Source: Nitrosarchaeum sp.
GTDB lineage: Archaea; Thermoproteota; Nitrososphaeria; Nitrososphaerales; Nitrosopumilaceae
Length of the DNA stretch: 64,000 nt
NCBI RefSeq assembly: GCF_035968265.1
Contig: NZ_JAVYIM010000002.1
Span: 1 to 64,000 of the forward strand
Reading direction: 5' to 3'
Position 1 is the first letter of the stretch, and every line of letters starts with the position of its first letter. Below, in pieces: positions 54,112 to 62,131 of the stretch. The notes under the pieces were generated by a model. That model was not told where the DNA came from. It saw only the letters and a program-made list of their open reading frames with translations, and did no database searches. The position numbers were made by a program, and so were the translations under genes.

Positions 54112-55218
54112 TCACACGTTTTGATTTACTATTCTGATAATTCTGTCAACTTCTGCATCTGATAGATTTTGATGAATAGGTATTGAAACTATCTCCTTGC
54201 CTGCAGTTTCTGTAATGGGTAATGAAATATTTTTTTTATACAAAGACATTGTATGAACAGGTCTATAATGAATACCTGTCTCTATTCCTGCGTTAAACAT
54301 TTTTTCCATAAATTTTTTTCTGTTTTTCACCATTACCCAATAAAGATGATAGCTACAATTTTCATCAAAAGGCATTTTTCTTTCCAAGTTGATTTCTTTT
54401 GAATATCGTTTGGATATTTGTCGTCTAGTTCTGTTCATGGCATCCAGTTTTTTCAGCTGAATCAAACCTATGGCTGCAGAAATCTCATTCATGTAATAAT
54501 TCCATCCAATCTCTTTTACATCATATTCAAAATTATTTCTGTTTGTTATGCCACACCATCTACGTGCCAGCAAAACATCTCTCATCTTTTGATGTTCTGA
54601 ATTTATTGCGATTAATCCGCCAGTTGGCATTGCCAAATTCTTTACTGGATGGAAACTAAAACATACTATATCTCCATGACTTCCAATCCTTTTGCCCTTA
54701 AATTTGGCTCCAGATGCATGTGCAGCATCCTCAATCAGTATAAGATCATTTTTTTTGCATATTTGCTGAATCTTGTCTAAATCACATGGCATTCCTGCAT
54801 AATGAACAGGTAGGATTACCTTGGTTTTTTTGGTAATTAGCTTTTCAATGTGATGAGGATCAATACACATGGTATCATGTTTTACATCAGCAAATACTGG
54901 TTTTCCACCATTCAGAAGAATTGCGTTTACAGTAGCAACAAACGTAAGTGATGGGACTATTACCTCTTTTCCTTTTAGATCCATTAATGATAAAGCAAGA
55001 TTTAGTGCGGCTGTCCCACTATTGACTGCAACACAATCATCTGAGTCAATGAATTTTCTAAATGAATCTTCAAATTTTTTAACATGACCTATACCTGCTC
55101 CAGATGCCCAGAAATGACTTTTTAGAACCTGTTGAGTAACACGTTGCTCTTCAGTTCCAACTGATGGATCAAACAGTTTAATTTTTTTAGCCATGTTTGC
55201 TTTTCTCTTTTTTGACAA
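54112..55218 (-). CDS. DegT/DnrJ/EryC1 aminotransferase (PseC/LegC-like)
   Basis: This 368-residue aminotransferase has the PLP Lys193 in SFHPVKNLAMPTGG. AVNSGTAALNLALSLM and EVIVPSLTFVATVNAILL are family motifs, and LIEDAAHASGAKF holds the PLP ring Asp. It should transaminate UDP-4-keto-6-deoxy-GlcNAc or its C5 epimer made by the PseB gene at 56008. The first eight codons are optional: a second ATG (55194) gives MAKKIKLFDPSVG. Its 5' end overlaps the cytidylyltransferase gene on the same strand. Confidence 0.88.
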   Translation of the reverse strand: MSKKRKANMAKKIKLFDPSVGTEEQRVTQQVLKSHFWASGAGIGHVKKFEDSFRKFIDSDDCVAVNSGTAALNLALSLMDLKGKEVIVPSLTFVATVNAILLNGGKPVFADVKHDTMCIDPHHIEKLITKKTKVILPVHYAGMPCDLDKIQQICKKNDLILIEDAAHASGAKFKGKRIGSHGDIVCFSFHPVKNLAMPTGGLIAINSEHQKMRDVLLARRWCGITNRNNFEYDVKEIGWNYYMNEISAAIGLIQLKKLDAMNRTRRQISKRYSKEINLERKMPFDENCSYHLYWVMVKNRKKFMEKMFNAGIETGIHYRPVHTMSLYKKNISLPITETAGKEIVSIPIHQNLSDAEVDRIIRIVNQNV

Positions 55219-55966
55219 ATTCTTTATCTTCTTTTAATGATTTCAAGTAGCCTTCATTTGGATTATCGTTTTTGTTCATATTAAACAAGGTTGGTTCCTC
55301 CAAGTACAAGTTCATTATATCCTTAAGGAGTATAGGTCTATTTTTGATGCGTTCCACAATTATTTTTACTAATTCTAAATCCTTTTCTCTGTCTACTTCC
55401 CATCTTAAATGTGAAAGATCCTTTGAGCTGGTTACATTGAATATCTTAAACTCATCTTTATGATTGTAAATGTAAGGCGTAACATGTTCCCGTTCTGATG
55501 GCAATTTTGCCATCTTCCAAGTTTTCTCTAACGCTTCAAAAGAAAACACCTCCACTTCTGTTCCATATGGAAAAGTATATGGAAGAAAATTTGAGACATA
55601 ATCGTATTTAGACTTTAAAAAAACTTTAATTACACTGTCTACTATCTGAGGATCTATCAATGGTTTATCTGACGGAATCCTAACAATTGTGGAAAATGCA
55701 AATTTTTTTGCACACTGATAATGCCTATCTAAAACATCTTTTTCAGAGCCTCTAAAAAATTTGAATTTATTTTCTTGCGCAAATTTTGCAATTACATTGT
55801 CTTCTTCAAGATCTGTTGTTGCAATTACAATGTCATCTAGTAACTCAGAGTGTTGAAGCTGACTTACAACATAGTGAAGAATAGTATTTTTTTTGTCTAG
55901 TAATTTCATTGCTTTACCAGGTAATCGTGAAGAACCAGTTCTTGCTTGAATTATACATCCAATCAT
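55187..55966 (-). CDS. Acylneuraminate cytidylyltransferase-like (SpsF type)
   Basis: This 259-residue nucleotidyltransferase starts MIGCIIQARTGSSRLPGKAM, the signature of SpsF-type CMP-sugar synthases. DDIVIATTDLEEDNVIAKFA, FRGSEKDVLDRHYQCAK and IVRIPSDKPLIDPQIVD continue it. It would activate the nonulosonic acid with CTP to a CMP-sugar for transfer. The spore-coat SpsF family is shorter than NeuA, in line with the length here. Its gene lies between PseB and the aminotransferase and is cotranscribed with them. Confidence 0.85.
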   Translation of the reverse strand: MIGCIIQARTGSSRLPGKAMKLLDKKNTILHYVVSQLQHSELLDDIVIATTDLEEDNVIAKFAQENKFKFFRGSEKDVLDRHYQCAKKFAFSTIVRIPSDKPLIDPQIVDSVIKVFLKSKYDYVSNFLPYTFPYGTEVEVFSFEALEKTWKMAKLPSEREHVTPYIYNHKDEFKIFNVTSSKDLSHLRWEVDREKDLELVKIIVERIKNRPILLKDIMNLYLEEPTLFNMNKNDNPNEGYLKSLKEDKEFVKKEKSKHG

Positions 55967-56007
55967 GTTGTAATCAGCATTTTTTTGTAAACTGGGAGAT
56001 GTTTCAT

Positions 56008-57009
56008 TTAAAGTAAATCGGATTTTCCAATAAGTTCTTTTAACATGTCTTTTTTAATCAGTTCCACTTTATCTGATGAATATGACTCAGTCAACGCAGT
56101 TCTTTTCATATCTGGATATTTTTGCCTAATTTCATCATCAGAAAGTGAACGCTGAAGTATCATGTATCTTGTATTGCCTTCTAAAGTATTTCGAAGTTCA
56201 TCTGCGTTTATCAATGTCTCATGGTATTTTTCTCCCTGTCTTACAGGTATTTTTTCTTCGCCTGTATTTCCAAGTAGTTCCTGTAATGATTCTTTGACTG
56301 TTTCAATTGTATATGCTTTTAATTTTGGCACAAAAATTTCTGAGCCTTTTCCTGCAAACGTAGAAGATAAAATAAAATCCAGCGCCTCCTCCATAGTGAT
56401 ACTGAATCGTGTCATCTCTGGACTTGTAATGGTAAGTTTTTGTTTTGATTTTATCTGTTGAATAAACTTGGGAATAACCGAACCACTACTTCCTAAAACA
56501 TTGCCATATCTCAGAGCTATGAATTTTGTCTTGTGACGTTTTTTATCCAAGTAATTACTTGCTGTAACAAATAATTTCTCCATTAGTAGCTTTGTTGCCC
56601 CGTATGTGTTTAGAGGCGATACAGCCTTGTCAGTACCGACCCCTACGGCAATCTCTACATCTTCATGAAGACATGCCTCAATGACATTGCGAGATCCTAT
56701 AACATTTGTATTGATTGCTTCAAATGGATTGTATTCAACCACTGGTACATGTTTTAGCGCAGCTGCATGAAATACAATATCTATATCTTCTAATGCCCTC
56801 TGTAATCTCGGAGCATCTCTAATATCTCCAATCAAATATCTTAGCCTATCATCATTTAACTCTGATTGCATCATAACCTGTTTGTTTTCATTTCTACTAA
56901 AAATGCGGATAACATCAACTTCTGATTTTAACAGTCTTTTTGTTAATGCCTGTCCTAAAGAACCAGTTCCACCTGTGATGAGAATTTTCTTGCCCTTTAG
57001 CTCATTCAT
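56008..57009 (-). CDS. pseB: UDP-N-acetylglucosamine 4,6-dehydratase (PseB-like)
   Basis: This 333-residue SDR has ILITGGTGSLGQALTKRLLK as its cofactor site. HAAALKHVPVVEYNPFEAI (81-99) and GVGTDKAVSPLNTYGATK (123-140) carry the PseB catalytic Asp127, Lys128, Tyr136 and Lys140. RYGNVLGSSGSVIPKFIQQI and MTRFSITMEEALDFIL follow. It turns UDP-GlcNAc into a UDP-4-keto-6-deoxy sugar with possible C5 inversion. It is the first committed step of pseudaminic-like acid synthesis. The gene leads the minus-strand unit 57009-54112. Confidence 0.92.
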   Translation of the reverse strand: MNELKGKKILITGGTGSLGQALTKRLLKSEVDVIRIFSRNENKQVMMQSELNDDRLRYLIGDIRDAPRLQRALEDIDIVFHAAALKHVPVVEYNPFEAINTNVIGSRNVIEACLHEDVEIAVGVGTDKAVSPLNTYGATKLLMEKLFVTASNYLDKKRHKTKFIALRYGNVLGSSGSVIPKFIQQIKSKQKLTITSPEMTRFSITMEEALDFILSSTFAGKGSEIFVPKLKAYTIETVKESLQELLGNTGEEKIPVRQGEKYHETLINADELRNTLEGNTRYMILQRSLSDDEIRQKYPDMKRTALTESYSSDKVELIKKDMLKELIGKSDLL

Positions 57010-57196
57010 AATGAATTTGTGGAAAACTTGTGTTAAATAATCTTACCTTCCACACAATAGTCTTGTGAACATGTCTCATATCCTATCACAGAAAGTATTT
57101 ACGAATTTACCTAGTCTACATACTACAACAAAAGTAATGTGATTTACGTTGTTTAAAAAATGAAAAAGTTAAAAGATTCAAATAAATTTATTCTGT

Positions 57197-57346
57197 ATGT
57201 TAAAAGAAGAGCATAACAAAATGGCTATGATTGAGAATTTGGTATGGGAAGCAGCTAAGATAATGTTTCCAAACTCATACATTGATCCAAAAAGAATTAC
57301 AAAAGCAAAGGAAAATCTACTAGAGTCTCTTATGAAAAGTAATTGA
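57197..57346 (+). CDS. 49-residue protein at the head of the ebo-like operon
   Basis: An ATG at 57197 opens a 49-codon frame ending at the TGA at 57344-57346. The product is helical and basic, with LVWEAAKIMFPNSYIDPKRI in the middle and no motif I know. Its stop overlaps the TTG start of the next gene (TTGA), a classic coupling. An AT-rich GTTTAAAAAA element (57150-57159) lies upstream and may be the promoter for the whole operon. It might be an unrelated small partner; I see no reason to call it EboA. The 187-base gap before it holds no other feature. Confidence 0.66.
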   Translation: MLKEEHNKMAMIENLVWEAAKIMFPNSYIDPKRITKAKENLLESLMKSN

Positions 57347-58182
57347 AGACTGGCTTTAGCACAAACGCATTTACTGAAAAATCGATGTTACATGGTATAG
57401 ATACCGTATCTGATATTGGATATGACGGAGTAGAACTTGTTCTTGATGTGCCTCACGCTTTCTTGCCATTAAATAAAAAATACTTGTCTGAAATAAAAAA
57501 TTGCATTAAAAAAAATAAAATTGAGATAGCAAATCTAAATGCCAATACCGTGGTAGGCTGGTATGACAACAATACTATAATAGAAAAATTTGAACCGTCA
57601 CTTTCAAACAAAAACGAAAAACTTAGACAATGGAGATTAAATTACACTAAAAAAGCAATCGAACTAGCTGACGAACTAGAATCTCCTAGCATATGCCTCA
57701 CTTCAGGAATTTCAACTAAATCCGAAAAACAAACTTGTCTGCATACTTTTAAAAAATCTTTAATCGAACTTGCATCATTTGCAGAGACAAAAAATATTTC
57801 AATAGCAATAGAATACGAACCAGGATTGTTAATTGAGAACTCCGATGATGTATATCATATTGTTTCTCAGTTCAATAACGTTGGATTAAATCTTGATGTG
57901 TGTCATGCAGCTGTTTTAGGCGAGGACATATCTAAAATTATCAAAAAATTTCGGAAAAAAATCATTCATACTCACATAAGTGACTGCAAGAACAATATTC
58001 ACTTTCATCTAATTCCTGGTTTGGGCAGCATCAACTTTTCTGCTATGTACAGATCACTAAAAGAAATCAATTATGAAGGATTTCTTACAGCAGAGCTTTA
58101 CACATATTCAAAAAATCCAGAGTATGCAGCAAAGATTACTTTTACATACCTAAAGAATTTGATGTTAAATCATGTTTATTGA
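57343..58182 (+). CDS. Xylose-isomerase-like TIM-barrel protein, EboE-like (copy 1)
   Basis: This 279-residue TIM-barrel protein starts at TTG overlapping the previous stop. KTGFSTNAFTEKSMLHGIDT is the start, with GYDGVELVLDVPHAF. SIAIEYEPGLLIENSDDVYHI carries the catalytic-type Glu, and LNLDVCHAAVLGEDI the metal His/Asp. IIHTHISDCKNNIHFHLIPGLGSINF and GFLTAELYTYS complete the metal site. This is the AP-endonuclease-2 family, like EboE of bacterial ebo clusters. It should isomerise or epimerise a sugar-like metabolite. It is a paralogue of the gene at 58976 and overlaps the TatD gene by 11 bases. Confidence 0.83.
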   Translation: MKTGFSTNAFTEKSMLHGIDTVSDIGYDGVELVLDVPHAFLPLNKKYLSEIKNCIKKNKIEIANLNANTVVGWYDNNTIIEKFEPSLSNKNEKLRQWRLNYTKKAIELADELESPSICLTSGISTKSEKQTCLHTFKKSLIELASFAETKNISIAIEYEPGLLIENSDDVYHIVSQFNNVGLNLDVCHAAVLGEDISKIIKKFRKKIIHTHISDCKNNIHFHLIPGLGSINFSAMYRSLKEINYEGFLTAELYTYSKNPEYAAKITFTYLKNLMLNHVY

Positions 58183-58966
58183 TCCACACATTCACATGTA
58201 TTCTAGAACGACAGATGATTATGAAAAGATGATTTTATCTGGGATTAAGACTGTTATAGAACCTTCATTTTGGCTTGGGCAAGCACGTACTTCATCAAAG
58301 ACCCTGATTGATTATTGGGAGTATCTGATAAATTTTGAACGAGCAAGAGCTAAGGGATTTGGTATAAATCATTATTGTGCCATTTCTGTAAATCCAAAAG
58401 AAGCCAATAACTCACAACTTGCAAATGAATCATTAGATGTTATGGCTAACTATCTTAGTAAAGAAGGGGTTGTAGCAGTTGGCGAGATAGGATTTGATAT
58501 GATTACCAAAGAAGAAGAAAAAGTGTTTACACGACAATTGATAATGGCTGAAGAACTTAAAATGCCAGTTATTATTCACACCCCACATATCAACAAATTG
58601 GAAGGAATAAAAAAAACATTTGATATTATAAAAAATTGCAATGCCACAAAATCAAGAATTATAATAGATCATAATACCGAAGAAACAATCGAACTTTCTT
58701 TGTCTTTTGATGTGATGGTAGGAATTACTGTTTATCCGTATACCAAAGTGAGCTCCATAAGAGCAGTTAATATGTTAAAAAAATATGGCACAGATAGGAT
58801 TTTGATCAACAGTTCTGCAGATTGGGGAATATCTGATCCTCTAAGTGTGCCTAAAACTGCAATCCAAATGGAAAAAGACGGTTTTAGTAAAAACGAGATT
58901 GAGCAATTACTTTTTCATAACCCAAATAATTTTTTTAAACAATCAAAAAATTACATTTCATTATAG
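58172..58966 (+). CDS. TatD-like metal-dependent hydrolase (EboB-like)
   Basis: This 264-residue amidohydrolase has FIDPHIHMYSRT as the first metal motif, VVAVGEIGFDM with the bridging Glu, PVIIHTPHINKL, RIIIDHNTEETIEL, and INSSADWGISDPLSVPKTA with the final Asp. SSADWG and the following SDPL are the pattern I know from EboB members. The reaction may be hydrolysis of a cyclic or amide metabolite; it is not typical DNA-processing TatD, given its neighbours. It is nested between the two TIM barrels. Confidence 0.84.
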   Translation: MFIDPHIHMYSRTTDDYEKMILSGIKTVIEPSFWLGQARTSSKTLIDYWEYLINFERARAKGFGINHYCAISVNPKEANNSQLANESLDVMANYLSKEGVVAVGEIGFDMITKEEEKVFTRQLIMAEELKMPVIIHTPHINKLEGIKKTFDIIKNCNATKSRIIIDHNTEETIELSLSFDVMVGITVYPYTKVSSIRAVNMLKKYGTDRILINSSADWGISDPLSVPKTAIQMEKDGFSKNEIEQLLFHNPNNFFKQSKNYISL

Positions 58967-58975
58967 ATTAATTTC

Positions 58976-59800
58976 ATGAAATTATCCTTTAGCACAAATG
59001 CATATCGAAATTATTCTGTTGAAGATAGCATTCGTTCAATTTCTTCTGTAGGATATACTGCAATTGAATTGATGTGTGATACACCACATGCATTTCCTCC
59101 GTTGTCTGCTGAAAAAATAGATTCAATTAAAAAAACACTACAAGAAAATCAAATGGAGATTTCCAACTTAAATGGATTTATGATGTGTGCTGTAAATGAT
59201 TTTCATCATCCATCATGGATTGAAGAAAACCAAAAAGATCGCAATATTCGAATACAACATACCAAATATTGCATTGAATTAGCCTCAAAACTTGGCGCAA
59301 AAACGGTTTCTACAGAACCTGGGGGGCCGCTTTTGGGATTATCTGAAAAAAAAGGACTGGAATTATTTTATGATGGCTTAAATGAAGTAATTCCTGTAGC
59401 AGAAAAAAACAATGTAAAACTTTTGATCGAACCTGAACCTGGACTGCTGATAGAAAACTCCTCACAATTTCTAAATTTTATGTCTCGCTTTAACACTAAA
59501 TATCTTGGTCTAAATTTTGACGTGGGTCATTTTTTTTGTGTAGGTGAAAAACCAGATGAGTTAATTAAAACACTTGCAGATTTCATATCGCACATTCATC
59601 TAGAAGACATTGCAGAATCACGAGAACACAAACATTTGATCCCTGGTCACGGTGCAATTGATCTCAAAAAAGTTTTTGATACAATTAGTGATATTGATTA
59701 TAAAAATTACATCACAATCGAATTATATCCTTATCTAGACAATCCAGAAAACGCAGCTAAAGAGGCAATGCAGTTTATGAATTCTCTTAATCTGAAATGA
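58976..59800 (+). CDS. Xylose-isomerase-like TIM-barrel protein, EboE-like (copy 2)
   Basis: This 274-residue paralogue of the gene at 57343 keeps KLSFSTNAYRNYSVEDSIRS and the EPG loops: TVSTEPGGPLLGLSE and LLIEPEPGLLIENSS. The metal site is in LNFDVGHFFCVGE, HIHLEDIAESREHKHLIPGHG and YITIELYPY. It starts nine bases after the TatD gene. All His/Asp/Glu ligands of the family are present, so it should be active. Two copies in one operon suggest different substrates or a heteromeric enzyme. Confidence 0.84.
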   Translation: MKLSFSTNAYRNYSVEDSIRSISSVGYTAIELMCDTPHAFPPLSAEKIDSIKKTLQENQMEISNLNGFMMCAVNDFHHPSWIEENQKDRNIRIQHTKYCIELASKLGAKTVSTEPGGPLLGLSEKKGLELFYDGLNEVIPVAEKNNVKLLIEPEPGLLIENSSQFLNFMSRFNTKYLGLNFDVGHFFCVGEKPDELIKTLADFISHIHLEDIAESREHKHLIPGHGAIDLKKVFDTISDIDYKNYITIELYPYLDNPENAAKEAMQFMNSLNLK

Positions 59801-60651
59801 TAAAATCATATTTTCAGCTAGTACGATTTCCAGGTATCTTTACTGCATTCTCAAATATTCTTTTAGGGTTTTTTTTATCTTCAGAATTTATTATAGATTG
59901 GCTTAATCTATTTCCACTTCTTGCAGCCTCAGGTTTTTTATTTTTAGCTGGAATGACGCTAAATGATTATTTTGATTACAATATAGATAAAAATGAACGA
60001 CCAGACAGACCACTTCCCTCAGGAAAAATATCCAGAAAAGCAACACTGTATCTTGGCATTGCATTGTTTGTTGCCGCAAACATTTCTGCATCTTTTGTTG
60101 GATTTCAAGCAGTAATGATATCTGTCATTATGACAATTCTCATCTTAGCATATGACATAAAACTAAAAAATATCAAAACCATTGGAATCTTAAATCTTTC
60201 ATCCATACGATTTTTGAATGTTATTTTAGGTTCCAGTATGGTTCTTTTTAATTTTGAAATTATCTGGATGTCAATCCCAATTGCAATTTTTGTAGCAGGA
60301 ATTAGCACTCTTGCAAAAACCGAAAGTTCCATTTATCCAAGAAAAGCAAAAATCACTAATCTGGTCCTTGTTTTATTCACCATATCTTATGTTATGGTTT
60401 TAACATATGATAGTGGGTTTACTCATTGGCTAGTTCTTGGAGTGTTTGTTATAGTTAATTATTTACCTTGGATGGTTATCAAAGAAAAATCCTCCAAGAC
60501 CACGCAAAAAATAGTAACGATTCAACTACTTTCAATTCCTCTTTTAGATGCAATTTTGGTCATGGCTTTTTCTAATATTGTTTTTGCAATAGTGACAATG
60601 TCTATGATATTTCCAGCATATGTTGCTTTACGAAAATTATACTTGACATAA
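59797..60651 (+). CDS. UbiA-family prenyltransferase (EboC-like)
   Basis: This 284-residue membrane protein has about nine hydrophobic helices. The first Asp-rich motif NDYFDYNID (56-64), followed by KNERPDRPLPSG, binds the prenyl-diphosphate magnesium. The second part has LAYDIKLKNIKTIGILNLSSIRFLNVI. It should attach an isoprenoid to a small acceptor at the membrane. Its start overlaps the TIM-barrel stop by four bases (ATGA). It could also serve in archaeal lipid or quinone synthesis, but the neighbours favour the ebo role. Confidence 0.87.
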   Translation: MIKSYFQLVRFPGIFTAFSNILLGFFLSSEFIIDWLNLFPLLAASGFLFLAGMTLNDYFDYNIDKNERPDRPLPSGKISRKATLYLGIALFVAANISASFVGFQAVMISVIMTILILAYDIKLKNIKTIGILNLSSIRFLNVILGSSMVLFNFEIIWMSIPIAIFVAGISTLAKTESSIYPRKAKITNLVLVLFTISYVMVLTYDSGFTHWLVLGVFVIVNYLPWMVIKEKSSKTTQKIVTIQLLSIPLLDAILVMAFSNIVFAIVTMSMIFPAYVALRKLYLT

Positions 60652-60700
60652 ATTAGTATGAATGGTTTATTTTTAAGTTAGAAATATTCTGAATAACTAA

Positions 60701-62050
60701 ATGAAAAAATTAATTGTGATTAATGTTGTAGGATTGACAAAAAATTCAATTAACAGTATCTCGCTTCCTAACATGTCAAAAATTTTTACTGATGGGTTTT
60801 GCTCTTCGATGATTCCTTCTTTTCCTGCAGTAACGTGCAGTATCCAGTCTTCAATTACTTCAGGACATTATCCTGCAGATCATGGCATCATTTCAAATGG
60901 TTTCTATGATCGAGATACAAAACAGGTTTCGTTCTGGGAACAGTATGACAGTTTAGTTCAAAAGCCAAGAATCTGGGATATTTTAAAGAAGACAAACCCC
61001 AAATTAAAAACAGCTGTACTTTTCTGGCAAAATTCTCTTTACACAAATTCTGACTTTATCATTACTCCAAAGCCGATTCATCTTGAAGACCAAACTATAA
61101 TGTGGTGTTATTCAAAACCTCTCAATTACTATGAGGAAGTTGCCCAGCATCTAGGCGAATTTGATCTCAAATGGTATTGGGGACCATTTGCATCCATCAA
61201 GTCTAGCCAGTGGATAATTAATGCATCAATGTATACAATAAAAAAACATAGACCTGATCTAGTCCTTGTATATCTACCTCATTTGGATTATTCTGCACAA
61301 AAGCATGGCCCTCAAAGTAATGAATTCAAACAGAGTTTAATTGAGATTGATAATATGATTGGGAATTTGATAGATTTTCTTGATGCCAATGAGTTTGGCA
61401 ATGAATATGAGATAATGATTCACTCTGAATATGGATTTAATGAAGTGAATTACTCTTTGTCCCCAAACATACTTTTACGTCAAAATGGATTACTTTCCAC
61501 TCGAAATATACTGGGAAAAGAATACATTGATTTTGAAAACAGTAATGCATTTGCAATGGTTGATCATCAGATAGCACATATTTTTATAAAACCTGGTCAT
61601 GATGATGCCGTTACTTCAATTTTTAAAAAAGAAAAAAGCATTGCAAAAATTCTTGATAAAGAATCTCAAATAAAATTAAACATAAATCATACAAGAAGCG
61701 GTGAGTTGATTTTATACGCAAAGAATGACTGCTGGTTCAATTATTACTGGTGGGAAAATGAAAATCTTGCACCCTCATTTACTTTTAATGTTGATATCCA
61801 TCGAAAACCTGGATATGATCCACTTGAATTGTTTTTTGATCCAACAACTAAAAGAATTTCTCATGATACTTCATTGATCAAAGGTTCTCATGGTGTGTTT
61901 GATAGTAAAAATACTGACGCTTTACCTATATTTGGAATGTCTATTAAACCAAAGAAAGAAACTAATATTATAGATATTTCTCAAATAGCGCCCACCATAT
62001 TGAAATTCTTCAACTGTAGTTATGATCTTCCAAATGATTCAATCTTGTAA
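60701..62050 (+). CDS. Alkaline-phosphatase-superfamily protein (EboF-like nucleotide pyrophosphatase/phosphodiesterase)
   Basis: This 449-residue protein begins KKLIVINVVGLTKNSINSI, and FPAVTCSIQSSITSGHYPADH gives the catalytic-type Thr45 and the DHGI segment. ISNGFYDRDTKQVSFWEQYDSLVQ and YLPHLDYSAQKHGP follow, the last with metal ligands. HSEYGFNEVNYSLSPNILLRQNGLL replaces the usual DHGM. NVVGLT, PAVTCS-Q and the SNGFYDRD run are the pattern I know for EboF. It should cleave a phosphodiester or pyrophosphate. It ends the operon and is convergent with the dehydrogenase. Confidence 0.83.
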   Translation: MKKLIVINVVGLTKNSINSISLPNMSKIFTDGFCSSMIPSFPAVTCSIQSSITSGHYPADHGIISNGFYDRDTKQVSFWEQYDSLVQKPRIWDILKKTNPKLKTAVLFWQNSLYTNSDFIITPKPIHLEDQTIMWCYSKPLNYYEEVAQHLGEFDLKWYWGPFASIKSSQWIINASMYTIKKHRPDLVLVYLPHLDYSAQKHGPQSNEFKQSLIEIDNMIGNLIDFLDANEFGNEYEIMIHSEYGFNEVNYSLSPNILLRQNGLLSTRNILGKEYIDFENSNAFAMVDHQIAHIFIKPGHDDAVTSIFKKEKSIAKILDKESQIKLNINHTRSGELILYAKNDCWFNYYWWENENLAPSFTFNVDIHRKPGYDPLELFFDPTTKRISHDTSLIKGSHGVFDSKNTDALPIFGMSIKPKKETNIIDISQIAPTILKFFNCSYDLPNDSIL

Positions 62051-62131
62051 TGATCTTTTTTAAAAAGCCTGATCATATTATCCAGTTCCAAAAATATTCA
62101 GAATTTCATATGGAATAAATTCTATAAATTA

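Noticed and set aside
57197-57346. The small ORF as EboA
   Set aside because: EboA is several times longer as I know it, and no shared motif could be seen.
58172-58966. Housekeeping TatD DNase
   Set aside because: The neighbours and the SSADWG-SDPL end fit EboB-type proteins better.
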